A DNA stretch of 64,000 bases, taken from the NCBI RefSeq assembly GCF_031585635.1, contig NZ_CP134196.1, forward strand, positions 2,666,001 through 2,730,000, read 5' to 3'. This DNA is from Paraburkholderia sp. FT54 (GTDB taxonomy: Bacteria; Pseudomonadota; Gammaproteobacteria; Burkholderiales; Burkholderiaceae). The position numbers and the translations under genes are program-made. Positions within the stretch are counted from its first letter, which is position 1. Each line of letters begins with the position of its first letter. Under the pieces are notes generated by a model, which was not told the origin of the DNA, did not search any database, and worked only from the letters and a program-made list of their open reading frames with translations. Below, piece after piece: positions 47,367 through 57,472 of the stretch.

Positions 47367-48324
47367 GCGTGGGACTCCTGTTCGATGAATTTACGCGGGG
47401 AGCGGGACCTGCCTCGGCAACGCGTGCCTTGCACTCGATGCCGCCCTGTTCACTGACCCGTTTCGGATCAGCCGGGCACCCTTGAAACGAAGCGTGAGTG
47501 TAGGGGGACACCCTGGTAGCGACGCGGGCAATTCACGCAACAGGATTTTTCGAAATCAGCAACAATCCGAATGCCACAGACATTAAGTCCTTGTATTTCC
47601 GACGTTTATCGCATAATCAGGCAGGTGTCGCACCTGCTCTGGTCATAACTAATTTGCAATTTCTCAATATTCTCAGTTGTGTGTATGCAACAGCATTTTA
47701 ATATCCCTGACGTAATCGGGTCGGAACGATAAAAAATCAGAGATGCGGAATTGCTCAAAAATGAAGCAATTAGTTTGCGTTATCAGGCCGATATAAATTT
47801 ATTTTAGAAAAGCGGGAACTTAACTGAACGAGTACAGTCGTCTTTGACCGAAAGCGAATTAATCGATGTTATTGAACTGGGCTATCAACTCCTTCTGTTT
47901 AGAAAAATGGATTTAATGGCGCGCTTTTGCTTTGGTGCCACTCGCTAGAGCGGCCTGATGGCGCTGAGGGCCCTACCGCGTCGTTCAGGCTGTGCAGGTT
48001 GTGTACCGCCATGACCGGCGAGCAGACGAGTGGCGGCGTACTTTCACAGCGGGTGCGCCGTTCGATAACAATCGGTCGTCAGCCGGTCTGATGGAATTCC
48101 TGATGCGTGCCCCGCATTCGAAGTGCGTCTTCGCAAGCCGCGTGCGTCGAAGGGAAGCCTTCAGCACGGGCGCTGCCCGGAGGTGAAATGCGGCGCCGAC
48201 CGCCGCGTGACAAAACCCGTGCCGAAAGCGGACGGCCAACGTCGAACAGCCTTCCGCGTTCATTTAACGGCACGGCCGTGCGTTTTTTCACACGGATTTT
48301 CCCTGGTTCCCGGCGAGCGCGCCG
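47367..48324. other. Long AT-rich regulatory interval upstream of the porin
   Basis: About 950 bases with no convincing gene. 47520-47930 is strikingly AT-rich against the rest of the window, which suggests an H-NS-type or other nucleoid protein target and a complex porin promoter. 47990-48320 returns to normal composition; short frames there look like noise. Confidence 0.5.
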
Positions 48325-48498
48325 CTACGGCCTGTCTTGCGATCGCCGCAGCGCGTCCTCGTCCTCGGGAGACGCGCCCGGCGCGAGTGGATCGGTTTCG
48401 GGCGGCACGCCGGGCAATGGGCGCGGTTGCTCGCCGGGTTCGTCGAGTGGCTGGTTGGCAGGATCGGCGACGGGGTCGATGGTCGGATCGGTTTGCAT
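48325..48498 (-). CDS. Small acidic proline-rich protein
   Basis: A 57-residue protein made of Pro, Asp, Glu and Gln (MQTDPTIDPVADPANQPLDE then PPETDPLAPGASPEDEDALR). It is likely disordered. AGGA lies 9 bases before the ATG. I recognise no family; similar proline/aspartate-rich peptides occur in Burkholderiaceae as hypotheticals. It could be a chance frame, though the consistent amino-acid bias argues for a real gene. Confidence 0.45.
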   Translation of the reverse strand: MQTDPTIDPVADPANQPLDEPGEQPRPLPGVPPETDPLAPGASPEDEDALRRSQDRP

Positions 48499-49333
48499 GA
48501 TGAGCATCCTGAGGATGGGAATGTCTCCCAACACTCAGGGCGCAACGGCTATTCCTGAGGTTCGATCGCTACGATCGAAACGTTTGAACTCGGCGCGGCC
48601 GTGTCGGTTGGATGTCCAACTGTAGAAATTGCCCTGATGCCCGGCGAAACTTTCAACGTTCATTCGCGCAGGCCGTGCGCCGCGCTACGGCGAGCCATTA
48701 ATGGCGATCGAACCGCGAACGCGGCATCTCGTCGCCCGACCCGGTGAGGAACGGCTCCAGCCCGAACAGCCACGCAAAACAAAAAGTGACGCGCGCCAAC
48801 GCGCTGACCGGTCGTTGCGGCGCGCTCTCGGCGACGCCGTCGACACGTGTGGCCAGCAAGGGTTGAGTCTGAGCAAACTCAGTAGCGGTTTGGTCGGGTC
48901 GCATAGTCGTTCTCGTTATTTGATACGGTCTGGAAGCCGAGCTCACGCAAACGACGTGCCCACTCTCACCGAGCGGACTTCGGGCCGATTGGTGCCCAGC
49001 TTAGCGCCGCCAGCACGACGGAGTCTGTGCGCCGGACCGCCAAACGAAAGCCAGGAAATGACGACGCGAATCGCGCAGACCAAAGATTAAATCGAACGGA
49101 GTTTGCGCCGGCAACGGCAGGAGCAATGACGATATTGCTGGGACGTGAAACGCGCCGCTTAATACGCTTGCTTAAACTTGCAAGCATCAATCTTGAAACG
49201 CTTGGGAATCCGCCAGTGCGGCGATGAACGTCCTTCACACAACCGGATAGAAATCCGCCTTGCCCGGATTAATAGCGCAGCGGAAGTGGCATATTGCCAC
49301 GCCCAATACCCGGCTTTTTCAGGCCGTAAAAAC
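48499..49333. other. Interval without a confident gene
   Basis: About 830 bases. The best frame is 48698-48904 on the minus strand (68 residues, one weak hydrophobic patch FCFAWLFGLEPFL), with a poor ribosome-binding site; I would not call it. No repeats or RNA genes were seen in the rest. Confidence 0.4.
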
Positions 49334-49366
49334 AAAAAGGGTTCCGAGATTATCGGAACCCTTTCT
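49334..49366 (-). terminator. Terminator downstream of the tRNA
   Basis: A 12-bp stem (AAAGGGTTCCGA at 49336-49347 with TCGGAACCCTTT at 49353-49364), a 5-base loop, and TTTGTTTTT after it on the minus strand, 9 bases after the tRNA end. Confidence 0.85.
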
Positions 49367-49374
49367 AACCATCT

Positions 49375-49462
49375 TGGTGGGCCGGGTGGGAGTCGAACCC
49401 ACGGTGTCCTTTCGGAGGCGGATTATGAGTCCGCTGCCTGCAACCAGCACGGCGTCCGGCCC
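49375..49462 (-). tRNA. tRNA with CAU anticodon, probably tRNA-Ile2 (class II-like variable arm)
   Basis: An 88-base tRNA. The acceptor GGGCCGG pairs fully with CCGGCCC, and A73 and CCA are encoded. The anticodon stem GCGGA/TCCGC holds the loop CTCATAA (anticodon CAU), and the T-arm is GTGGG-TTCGACT-CCCAC. C4:G69, C5:G68 and A37-A38 are the elements TilS reads to make lysidine, so decoding of AUA (Ile) is more likely than Met. Oddities: the variable region is 15 bases (CTCCGAAAGGACACC), position 8 is A rather than U, and the D-arm (GCC...GGC) is not the usual class I form. Confidence 0.85.
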
Positions 49463-49613
49463 AAGAAAAAGACCCGGTCATGAAGGCCGGGCCTATTCGT
49501 CGATTGGCCGACATACTACACGAAAAAGGGGCCTCGCAACCGCTTCGCTATGGCGAAGCAACCACGATGCCCCTTCAAACCGCTACATCATTGCAACGAA
49601 CGCCAGCCCGCGA

Positions 49614-52019
49614 TCAATTCCCTTCGAGGAACGACTTCAACTTGTCCGAACGGCTCGGGTGACGCAGCTTGCGCAGCGCCTTCGCCTCGATCTGACGGAT
49701 CCGTTCACGCGTTACGTCGAACTGCTTGCCGACTTCTTCGAGCGTGTGATCGGTGCTCATCTCGATACCGAAACGCATGCGCAGCACCTTCGCTTCGCGC
49801 GGCGTCAGCGAGTCGAGCACGTCCTTCACGACATCGCGCATGCTGGCATGCAAAGCGGCGTCGGCCGGCGCAACCGTGTTGTTGTCTTCGATGAAGTCGC
49901 CCAGATGCGAATCGTCGTCGTCACCGATCGGCGTTTCCATCGAGATCGGCTCCTTCGCGATCTTCATGATCTTGCGGATCTTGTCTTCCGGCATTTCCAT
50001 CTTCTCGGCCAGCGTTGCCGGATCCGGCTCGAGACCGGTTTCCTGCAGAATCTGACGCGAGATGCGGTTCATCTTGTTGATCGTTTCGATCATGTGAACC
50101 GGAATCCGGATCGTGCGCGCCTGGTCGGCGATCGAACGCGTAATGGCCTGACGGATCCACCACGTTGCATACGTGGAGAACTTGTAGCCACGACGGTATT
50201 CGAACTTGTCCACCGCCTTCATCAGGCCGATGTTGCCTTCCTGAATCAGGTCGAGGAACTGCAGACCACGGTTGGTGTACTTCTTCGCGATCGAGATCAC
50301 CAGACGCAAGTTCGCCTCGGTCATTTCGCGCTTCGCCTGACGCGCCTTCAGTTCACCCGCCGCCATCTGACGGTTGGTTTCCTTCAGATCCTTCAGCGGC
50401 AGCACGACGCGCGCTTGCAGATCCAGCAGACGTTGCTGCTGTTCGCGAATGGCCGGAATGTTCCGCGTGAGGATCGCGCTATACGCGTGACCTTCACCGA
50501 CGATCTTGTCGGACCACTCGAGATCCGTTTCGCTACCGGGGAAACGCGCGATGAATTCCGCACGCGGCATGCCGCACTTGTCGACCACCGTGTGCAGGAT
50601 CTGACGCTCGACCTGACGCACTTCGTCCACCTGCGCACGTAACGTGTCGCACAGACGCTCGACAGTGCGCGCGGTAAAGCGGATGGTCATCAGCTCGTTC
50701 TGGATCGTTTCCTGCGCCTTCAGATACGACTTGGACTTGTAGCCTTCCTTCTCGAACGCGCGACGCATCTTGTCGAACCATTCGCTGATCATCGCGAATT
50801 TTTCGAGCGACGCACGCTTGAGCGCTTCCATCTGCGCCGCGTTGGCCGTGGCTTGCGCCGTGCCGTCGTCTTCTTCCTCGTCCTCTTCTGAGTCTTCTTC
50901 GACTTCCTCGTCTTCGCTCTCGATCGCTTCCGCTTCTTGCGCGGAGAAGCCGTCCGCGTCTTCCGCGTTGGCGTCGATCAGGCCGTCGACCAGTTCGTCG
51001 ATACGAATTTCCTCGTTCGCGACGCGCTCAGCCATCGCCAGGATGTCGGCGATCGTGGTCGGGCATGCGGAGATGGCCATCACCATGTGCTTCAGGCCGT
51101 CTTCGATCCGCTTGGCGATTTCGATTTCGCCTTCGCGCGTGAGCAGTTCGACCGTGCCCATTTCACGCATGTACATGCGGACCGGGTCGGTAGTGCGGCC
51201 GAATTCCGAGTCGACGGTGGACAGCGCAACTTCCGCTTCCTCTTCCACTTCGTCGTCAGACGAAGCCGCCGGCGCGTTGTCGTTCAGCAGCAGCGTTTCA
51301 GCGTCGGGCGCCTGCTCGTACACAGCCACGCCCATGTCGTTGAACGTACTGATGATGCCTTCGATCGCCTCGGTCTCGGTGAAGTTGTCCGGCAGGTGGT
51401 CGTTGATTTCAGCGTACGTCAGGAAGCCGCGCTCCTTGCCGAGCTTGATCAGCGCGCGCAGTTTGGAGCGGCGCTCCTCGAGTTCCTCGACTGTGCCAGG
51501 CTGCGACGACGCGAAGGCGTCTTTCAGCAGCGCTTTTTCCTTTGCACGACGGTCGCGAGCCTTGGCCTTTTCCACCTTGGCCGGAGCAGCAGCCGCGGGG
51601 TTTTCTTCGCTTTGGGTTGCGTCGTCATCGACGGGTACTTCGTTCAGCTTTTTCGTCATGGAGTTCGCCGTACCGGCTGTAGTCTCGACTCGCGGCTGGT
51701 GGACGCCAGCCGGTTGAACCGTGGATACTGGAACCTCGCGCACTACCGCATCGTCCTGCGCGGCAGCCGCTTCCCTTGCGCTTCTGACACCCGACCCCTT
51801 CGTGGCCGGCACTGCTACAGCTTTCACCGCCCTGACCGGCTCCGCTCGCGCAGCCGAAGTGGTCGAGGACTTCTTCCCGGCAACCGGTGCAACGCTGACC
51901 GCAGACGCTTTTCTCGCGGAAGAAACTAACCTGGCCTCGGTGACCTTCGTGGTCGGCTCCCTGGAGCTCGTGCCTGTCGCTTTCCTTCCGCCCGTGTTCG
52001 CGCCCGTAGTCTTTGCCAT
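49614..52019 (-). CDS. rpoD: RNA polymerase primary sigma factor (sigma-70)
   Basis: An 801-residue housekeeping sigma factor. Region 1.1 lies around residues 170-250. Region 1.2 ([29 protein letters not shown]) comes next, then an acidic non-conserved insert ([17 protein letters not shown]), region 2 ([41 protein letters not shown] core), region 3, and region 4.2 ([30 protein letters not shown]). The first 120 residues are a low-complexity Ala/Lys/Ser/Thr/Val leader; another start at 51659 (MTKKLNEVP) would give 681 residues. It is the last gene of rpsU-yqeY-dnaG-rpoD. Confidence 0.97.
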   Translation of the reverse strand: MAKTTGANTGGRKATGTSSREPTTKVTEARLVSSARKASAVSVAPVAGKKSSTTSAARAEPVRAVKAVAVPATKGSGVRSAREAAAAQDDAVVREVPVSTVQPAGVHQPRVETTAGTANSMTKKLNEVPVDDDATQSEENPAAAAPAKVEKAKARDRRAKEKALLKDAFASSQPGTVEELEERRSKLRALIKLGKERGFLTYAEINDHLPDNFTETEAIEGIISTFNDMGVAVYEQAPDAETLLLNDNAPAASSDDEVEEEAEVALSTVDSEFGRTTDPVRMYMREMGTVELLTREGEIEIAKRIEDGLKHMVMAISACPTTIADILAMAERVANEEIRIDELVDGLIDANAEDADGFSAQEAEAIESEDEEVEEDSEEDEEEDDGTAQATANAAQMEALKRASLEKFAMISEWFDKMRRAFEKEGYKSKSYLKAQETIQNELMTIRFTARTVERLCDTLRAQVDEVRQVERQILHTVVDKCGMPRAEFIARFPGSETDLEWSDKIVGEGHAYSAILTRNIPAIREQQQRLLDLQARVVLPLKDLKETNRQMAAGELKARQAKREMTEANLRLVISIAKKYTNRGLQFLDLIQEGNIGLMKAVDKFEYRRGYKFSTYATWWIRQAITRSIADQARTIRIPVHMIETINKMNRISRQILQETGLEPDPATLAEKMEMPEDKIRKIMKIAKEPISMETPIGDDDDSHLGDFIEDNNTVAPADAALHASMRDVVKDVLDSLTPREAKVLRMRFGIEMSTDHTLEEVGKQFDVTRERIRQIEAKALRKLRHPSRSDKLKSFLEGN

Positions 52020-52110
52020 CGCATCGCCTTTTCGCCTTTGCTAGGAAAACCCTTGAAAAACAATCTGCTGGAAACCTTTTATTATAGCACTCAGGCTTCC
52101 TGCGCTCCGC

Positions 52111-53982
52111 CTACAGCCCGAGCTGGCGCTTCATGTCAGCCCGCTTGCGATTGAGCTCCGACAGCTCCGCAAACTCCTCCGGCGTGTGCCGGGATTGCCG
52201 GGAAAGCTGCTCGAGACGATCGCAGTAAGCGTCGTACCGCATCTTCAGGATCGCCGCCTTCAGTTCCTCTCCAACGATCCGTTCCTGCTCGCGCCGCTCC
52301 TCGATGACGGTCGCATCTTCCGGGTCCTTCAGCAGCAAATCCCGGACGTTTTCATCATAGTCTAGAATTTTGCGAAAGATTTCCTCGAAAGTTGGGGCGT
52401 TCGCGCCGTTTCGCAATAGGTCGGACAACAACTGAAACTCCGCCGAATCGCCCAGCGCACGCGCGTGCGTCGTCACTTCCTCGAACAGTTCACCGTGCCG
52501 CGTGACCGTGAGAAGCGCCTGTTCGGCCTCTTCGTCCAGCACGGACACCGTGCGCGGATACATCACCAGATTGCGCAGCGTTTTTTCCTCGATCCCGGTC
52601 ACACTGCGCCGGTCTTTGCGGGCCGGCGCAGCACGGGCCGCCGCCGCGATCCGCGAATCGACCTCGCACAGCGCGGCGACTTCGTCGAACGGCACGTCGA
52701 GCCGGTCGGCGAACATATGCATGATCTGCGCGCGCAGCGCGTTGGCCGGCAGCGCCTGCAGCAGCGGCTTGGCGTCGAATAGCGCGCGGGCCTTGCCTTC
52801 CGGCTGATCCAGCTCCTTGCCGGTCAGCACCTCGTTCAACATGAACTGCGACAGCGGCATGGCCCGTTCGACCTGTTCGGCGAAGGCCTCGGTGCCGAAT
52901 TCCCGCACATAGCTGTCCGGATCGTGCTCGGACGGCAAAAACAGGAACCGGATGGTGCGGTTGTCCGCCGCGTGCGGCAAACAGGCGTCCAGCGCCCGGC
53001 GCGCGGCGCGCCGGCCGGCCGAATCGCCGTCGAAACTGAAGATGACCGTGTCGGTCTGGCGCATCAGTTTCTGCACATGAATCGGCGTGCAGGCCGTACC
53101 GAGCGTGGCGACCGCGTTCTGGAACCCCAATTGCGCCAGCGCGACCACGTCCATGTAGCCTTCGACGACCAGCACGTAGTGCTGTTCGCGGATCGCCAGA
53201 CGCGCCTCGAACAGCCCATACAGCTCGCTGCCCTTGTTAAATAATGGCGTTTCGGGCGAATTCAAATATTTCGGCTCGCCGCCGTCCAGCACGCGGCCGC
53301 CGAAGCCGATCACCTGCCCCTTCACATTGCGTATCGGGAACATGACCCGTTCGCGAAAGCGGTCGTACCGCCGGTTCTGGCCCTGAGCGTCGGACTTTTC
53401 GCTGACGATCACCAAACCCGATTCGACCAGCGAATCGTCGCGGTAGTTCGGAAATGCCGCTTCGAGGTTCTGCCAGCCGTCCGGCGCGTAGCCGAGCCCG
53501 AAACGGGCCGCGATCTCACCGGTCAAGCCGCGTTTCTTCAAATACTGGATGGCGACCGGCGCCGCGCGCAGTTGCTTGCGGTAAAAGTCGCACGCAGTCT
53601 GCATGACATCGGACAGCGCGGTGGTGACCGCCTTGGATGCCGCCGGCGCATAGCCGCCGCCGGAACCTCCGCCGCCATATCCGGGCGACGGCTCGTTCGG
53701 CACCGTCAAGCCGACCGACTGCGCCAGTTCGTTGACCGCCTCCGGAAACGACGAACCGACGTGTTCCATCAGGAAACCGATGGCCGTACCATGCGCGCCG
53801 CAGCCGAAGCAGTGATAAAACTGTTTAGTCGGACTAACCGTAAACGAAGGGCTTTTCTCGTTGTGGAACGGGCACAGCCCCATGAAGTTCGCGCCGCCCT
53901 TTTTCAACTGCACATACCGACCGACCACGTCGACGATATCGACGCGGTTGAGCAGGTCCTGCAGGAATGACGGTGGAATCAC
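52111..53982 (-). CDS. dnaG: DNA primase
   Basis: A 623-residue primase that makes RNA primers at the replication fork. The N-terminal CHC2 zinc finger has CPFHNEKSPSF and HCFGCGAHG (residues about 38-66). The RNA polymerase/TOPRIM core follows (VVEGYMDVVALAQLG with the catalytic glutamate, then FSFDGDSAGRRAA with the DxD metal site). The C-terminal region binds the DnaB helicase. It lies 92 bases before rpoD and 79 bases after yqeY. Confidence 0.97.
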   Translation of the reverse strand: MIPPSFLQDLLNRVDIVDVVGRYVQLKKGGANFMGLCPFHNEKSPSFTVSPTKQFYHCFGCGAHGTAIGFLMEHVGSSFPEAVNELAQSVGLTVPNEPSPGYGGGGSGGGYAPAASKAVTTALSDVMQTACDFYRKQLRAAPVAIQYLKKRGLTGEIAARFGLGYAPDGWQNLEAAFPNYRDDSLVESGLVIVSEKSDAQGQNRRYDRFRERVMFPIRNVKGQVIGFGGRVLDGGEPKYLNSPETPLFNKGSELYGLFEARLAIREQHYVLVVEGYMDVVALAQLGFQNAVATLGTACTPIHVQKLMRQTDTVIFSFDGDSAGRRAARRALDACLPHAADNRTIRFLFLPSEHDPDSYVREFGTEAFAEQVERAMPLSQFMLNEVLTGKELDQPEGKARALFDAKPLLQALPANALRAQIMHMFADRLDVPFDEVAALCEVDSRIAAAARAAPARKDRRSVTGIEEKTLRNLVMYPRTVSVLDEEAEQALLTVTRHGELFEEVTTHARALGDSAEFQLLSDLLRNGANAPTFEEIFRKILDYDENVRDLLLKDPEDATVIEERREQERIVGEELKAAILKMRYDAYCDRLEQLSRQSRHTPEEFAELSELNRKRADMKRQLGL

Positions 53983-54061
53983 AGTAATTGACGCTGCCTA
54001 AAAAGCTCAACGCCGCGCACACCGTCGGAAAACGGCACGCACAGCGCGGAAAATACGGGAA

Positions 54062-54511
54062 TTACTTCGCGAGCGCAGCTTTGACCTGCGCCGAGACAGC
54101 GGTCATGTCGGCACGGCCGGCCAGCTTCGGCTTGAGCACGCCCATCACCTTGCCCATGTCCTGCGGGCCTGCAGCGCCGGTTTGCGCCACCGCGGCCTGG
54201 ACTTCGGCAACGATCTCCGCCTCGGACATCTGTTCCGGCATATAAGCAGACAAGATCGCCAGTTCGCCCTTTTCCTTGTCGGCCAGATCGGTGCGGCCCG
54301 CGGCTTCGAACTGGCTAATCGAGTCCTTGCGCTGCTTGATCATCTTGTCGATGACAGCGGTGATCGCGGTGTCGTCGAGTGTGACGCGCTCGTCGACTTC
54401 GCGCTGCTTGATCGCGGCGAGCAGCAGACGGACCGTGCCGAGGCGCTCGGTCTCACGTGCCCGCATGGCGGCTTTCATATCGTCGTTGATCTGGTCCTTG
54501 AGACTCATCAC
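54062..54511 (-). CDS. yqeY: GatB/YqeY domain protein
   Basis: A 149-residue protein of the YqeY family, related to the tail domain of GatB. MSLKDQINDDMKAAMRARETERLGTVRLLLAAIKQREVDER is the family opening, followed by MIKQRKDSISQFEAAGR and YMPEQMSEAEI. Its role is not settled; members are often linked with tRNA-dependent amidation or with the sigma operon. Here it sits between rpsU and dnaG, a common betaproteobacterial arrangement. Confidence 0.93.
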   Translation of the reverse strand: MMSLKDQINDDMKAAMRARETERLGTVRLLLAAIKQREVDERVTLDDTAITAVIDKMIKQRKDSISQFEAAGRTDLADKEKGELAILSAYMPEQMSEAEIVAEVQAAVAQTGAAGPQDMGKVMGVLKPKLAGRADMTAVSAQVKAALAK

Positions 54512-54580
54512 TCACCTGAATGCGTTGGAATTTGAAAATCGGCCACGCCAAACCACCTCAGCACGTGCATCAACACGAAT

Positions 54581-54610
54581 ACCCGCTTGGGACTGCTTCC
54601 TCAAGCGGGT
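54581..54610 (-). promoter_or_regulatory. Hairpin between rpsU and yqeY
   Basis: ACCCGCTTG (54581-54589) and CAAGCGGGT (54602-54610) form a 9-bp perfect stem with a 12-base loop in the 232-base gap. There is no T-run on the minus strand, so it could be an attenuator or an RNA-processing site that lowers dnaG expression relative to rpsU, as the E. coli operon does by other means. Confidence 0.45.
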
Positions 54611-54743
54611 TGGCACACTGTGCGTTGTGGTTGCGACCCTGCCGGCTGGCCCGAAGGGCCGTGTTTTCCGTGACGGCACCTGTCGCGCCATCACCGGTTG
54701 AATGTCGCCGCTCCGTTCGACGGGAACCGCGGCAACGCCAGAA

Positions 54744-54956
54744 TCAGTAGAACTTCTTTGGCAGCATCTGGCCACGCAGATGCTTGAAATGACGCTTCAC
54801 CGCAGCCGCCTTCTTGCGCTTTCGCTCAGCCGTAGGCTTTTCGTAAAACTCGCGAGCGCGAAGTTCCGTCAGCAAGCCGTTTTTCTCCATGGTGCGCTTG
54901 AACCGGCGCATGGCAACTTCAAACGGCTCGTTGTCTTTTACGCGGATGGTCGTCAT
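54744..54956 (-). CDS. rpsU: 30S ribosomal protein S21
   Basis: A 70-residue ribosomal protein. [33 protein letters not shown] then [21 protein letters not shown] are the S21 hallmarks, and the length is exact for the family. It heads the macromolecular-synthesis operon (rpsU, yqeY, dnaG, rpoD). Confidence 0.97.
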   Translation of the reverse strand: MTTIRVKDNEPFEVAMRRFKRTMEKNGLLTELRAREFYEKPTAERKRKKAAAVKRHFKHLRGQMLPKKFY

Positions 54957-55024
54957 TTTTCAATAACGGAACTTTGTAAAGGTTCAGGAGTATAGCAGAG
55001 CTTTCTCACAAAGCCAGAGCGCCG

Positions 55025-56242
55025 TCAAGCCCCTCTGGCGTACTCAGCGGCCGCCTGGCCGGCCGCCACGCCAGAGGCCCACGCCCATTGAAAGTTGTAG
55101 CCGCCGAGCCAACCTGTCACATCAACCGCTTCGCCGATGAAATACAAGCCCGGCGCGCGCGCGCTCATCATCGTCGATGACGACAGGTCGCGCGTGTCGA
55201 TGCCGCCGCGTGTCACTTCGGCTTTGCGATAGCCTTCCGTGCCGTTGGGGGTGAGCGTCCAGCGCGACAAAGCCTCGCCGACACGGCGCAGGGTTTTGTC
55301 GGGCAAATCGGCCACACGGGCTTCGGCAGGAATCTGATGGGTTTCCAGCCACACATGAGCGAGCCGCTGCGGCACCCACTCCGACAACAGATTGGCAATC
55401 TGGCGCTTCGTGCCGGTTTTCGCTTCGAGCAAGGCGGTCGTGGCGTCCTGCCCCGGCAAGAGGTTGATGTGAATCGGCTCACCGGGCTGCCAGTAGCTGG
55501 AAATCTGCAGCACACCCGGGCCGGAAAGTCCACGGTGGGTGAGCAGCAGGTCCTCGCTGAACTCGGCGCCGGTCTTCTTGTTGCCGGTTGCCAGTTGCAC
55601 TTCCAGCGAGACGCCGGATAGCGCCGCGAACGGCTCCCAGTCGGTTGCGGCGAAGGTCAACGGGACCAGTGCCGGACGCGTGTCGATCAGCTTGTGACCG
55701 AACTGCTTGGCCAGACGGTAAGCGAAATCCGTGGCGCCGATTTTGGGAATCGACAGTCCACCGGTCGCGACCACGAGCGCGCGCGCGGCGATCGGCCCCG
55801 ACTGCGTATCCAGCGTGAACCGCGCTTCCGGATCCTGCCGCACCTGCTCGACCGACAGCGGCGCGCGCCATGTCACACGGCCCGAGTCGCACTCGTTCTT
55901 CAGCACGTTGATGACCGCGTCGCTCGACTGGTCGCAGAACAACTGGCCTTTGTGCTTCTCGTGCCACGTCACGTGATGGCGCTTGAGCAGCGCCATGAAG
56001 TCTCGCGGCGTGTAACGCGCGAGCGCCGAGCGGCAAAAATGCGGGTTGGCCGACAGGTAGTTGGCCGGGCCGGCATACAGATTCGTGAAGTTGCAGCGGC
56101 CGCCGCCGGAGATGCGGATTTTCTCCGCGAGACGCTGCGAGTGGTCGATCAGCACCACGCGGCGGCCGAGTTGACCAGCCACGGCCGCGCACATCATGCC
56201 GGCCGCGCCCGCGCCGATCACTGCGATATCGAAGGATTCCAT
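55025..56242 (-). CDS. HI0933/YhiN-type FAD-binding protein
   Basis: A 405-residue flavoprotein of the HI0933/BaiN family. It opens with a Rossmann motif ([21 protein letters not shown], residues 6-26), followed by [14 protein letters not shown] (the family signature), and ends with [30 protein letters not shown]. The biochemical role of this widespread family is not firmly known. The start at 56242 gives a normal Rossmann N-terminus. It is divergent from tsaD, 122 bases apart. Confidence 0.88.
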   Translation of the reverse strand: MESFDIAVIGAGAAGMMCAAVAGQLGRRVVLIDHSQRLAEKIRISGGGRCNFTNLYAGPANYLSANPHFCRSALARYTPRDFMALLKRHHVTWHEKHKGQLFCDQSSDAVINVLKNECDSGRVTWRAPLSVEQVRQDPEARFTLDTQSGPIAARALVVATGGLSIPKIGATDFAYRLAKQFGHKLIDTRPALVPLTFAATDWEPFAALSGVSLEVQLATGNKKTGAEFSEDLLLTHRGLSGPGVLQISSYWQPGEPIHINLLPGQDATTALLEAKTGTKRQIANLLSEWVPQRLAHVWLETHQIPAEARVADLPDKTLRRVGEALSRWTLTPNGTEGYRKAEVTRGGIDTRDLSSSTMMSARAPGLYFIGEAVDVTGWLGGYNFQWAWASGVAAGQAAAEYARGA

Positions 56243-56364
56243 GGGGCCGCATTGTACCCGCGCGTCTACGGCCACTCGCGCGCACTGCTATACTTTCAGG
56301 CTTGTCTTTTCACTTTCGGGCGCCGGAGTTTTGTCACTTCAGCGTCCGCTCAAGCCCACCCATC

Positions 56365-57393
56365 ATGCTCGTTCTCGGCATCGAAAGCTCCTGCGACGAA
56401 ACCGGTCTCGCGCTCTACGACACGCAGCGCGGACTGCTCGCGCACGCGCTGCATTCGCAAATTGCGATGCATCGGGAATACGGCGGCGTGGTGCCGGAAC
56501 TGGCGTCGCGCGATCATATCCGGCGTGCGCTGCCGTTGCTCGAAGAGGTGATGGAACGCGCCGGCACGGCTCGCGGCGACATCGACGCAATCGCCTACAC
56601 GCAAGGCCCGGGCCTCGCGGGCGCGCTGCTGGTCGGCGCGAGCGTCGCCAATTCGCTGGCCATGGCGTGGGATAAGCCGACCATCGGCATTCATCATCTC
56701 GAAGGGCATCTGCTGTCGCCGCTGCTGGTGGATGAGCCGCCGCCGTTTCCGTTTGTGGCGCTGCTGGTGTCCGGCGGTCATACGCAGTTGATGCGCGTGA
56801 CGGACGTGGGCGTCTACGAGACGCTCGGCGAAACGCTGGACGACGCCGCCGGCGAAGCCTTCGACAAAACCGCCAAGCTGCTCGGCCTGGGTTACCCGGG
56901 CGGCCCGGAAGTCTCGCGCATGGCCGAATTCGGCACGCCCGGCGCGGTGGTCCTGCCGCGTCCCATGTTGCATTCCGGCGACCTCGATTTCAGCTTCAGC
57001 GGCTTGAAGACCGCTGTCCTCACGCACGCCAAGAAGCTCGGCGGCGCGAACATCTGCGAGCAGGCGAAAGCGGATCTGGCGCGCGGTTTCGTGGATGCGG
57101 CAGTCGAGGTGCTGGCGGCGAAGTCGCTGGCCGCGCTCAAGAAAACGAAGCTCAATCGGCTGGTCGTTGCGGGCGGTGTCGGTGCGAACCGGCAATTGCG
57201 CGAGGCGCTGTCCGCTGCGGCGAAAAAGCGCAATTTCTATGTGCACTATCCGGACTTGTCGCTGTGCACGGACAACGGCGCGATGATCGCACTGGCCGGC
57301 GCCTTGCGACTGCAACGTTGGCCGGATCAGTCGGCCAAAGACTACGCGTTTACGGTGAAGCCGCGTTGGGATTTGACGTCGCTCGCACGCTGA
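56365..57393 (+). CDS. tsaD: tRNA N6-adenosine threonylcarbamoyltransferase
   Basis: A 342-residue enzyme that transfers the threonylcarbamoyl group to A37 of ANN-decoding tRNAs, working with TsaB, TsaC and Tsa[18 protein letters not shown] is the canonical opening and [13 protein letters not shown] carries the two metal-binding histidines. [32 protein letters not shown] and a C-terminal [12 protein letters not shown] complete the ASKHA-fold signature. The start at 56365 is clear from the N-terminus. It ends at a bidirectional terminator shared with folE2. Confidence 0.97.
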   Translation: MLVLGIESSCDETGLALYDTQRGLLAHALHSQIAMHREYGGVVPELASRDHIRRALPLLEEVMERAGTARGDIDAIAYTQGPGLAGALLVGASVANSLAMAWDKPTIGIHHLEGHLLSPLLVDEPPPFPFVALLVSGGHTQLMRVTDVGVYETLGETLDDAAGEAFDKTAKLLGLGYPGGPEVSRMAEFGTPGAVVLPRPMLHSGDLDFSFSGLKTAVLTHAKKLGGANICEQAKADLARGFVDAAVEVLAAKSLAALKKTKLNRLVVAGGVGANRQLREALSAAAKKRNFYVHYPDLSLCTDNGAMIALAGALRLQRWPDQSAKDYAFTVKPRWDLTSLAR

Positions 57394-57416
57394 GCCTCGC
57401 AACGTTCTTGCCGCAA

Positions 57417-57449
57417 AAAAAAGCCGCTCTCAAACGAAGCGGCTTTTTT
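57417..57449. terminator. Bidirectional terminator between tsaD and folE2
   Basis: GCCGCT (57423-57428) and AGCGGC (57438-57443) with a 9-base loop, flanked by an A-run on the left and a T-run on the right, so it can work on both strands for these convergent genes. Confidence 0.85.
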
Positions 57450-57472
57450 CATGCAATCGGCAAACGCGCTTA

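Noticed and set aside
48698..48904. 68-residue minus-strand protein with a hydrophobic patch
   Set aside because: Poor ribosome-binding site, no known motif, and strong overlap with equally long frames on the other strand.
49260..50642. A 460-residue frame on + strand across the tRNA and rpoD 3' end
   Set aside because: It runs antisense to rpoD and through the tRNA; composition is that of a shadow frame in GC-rich DNA.
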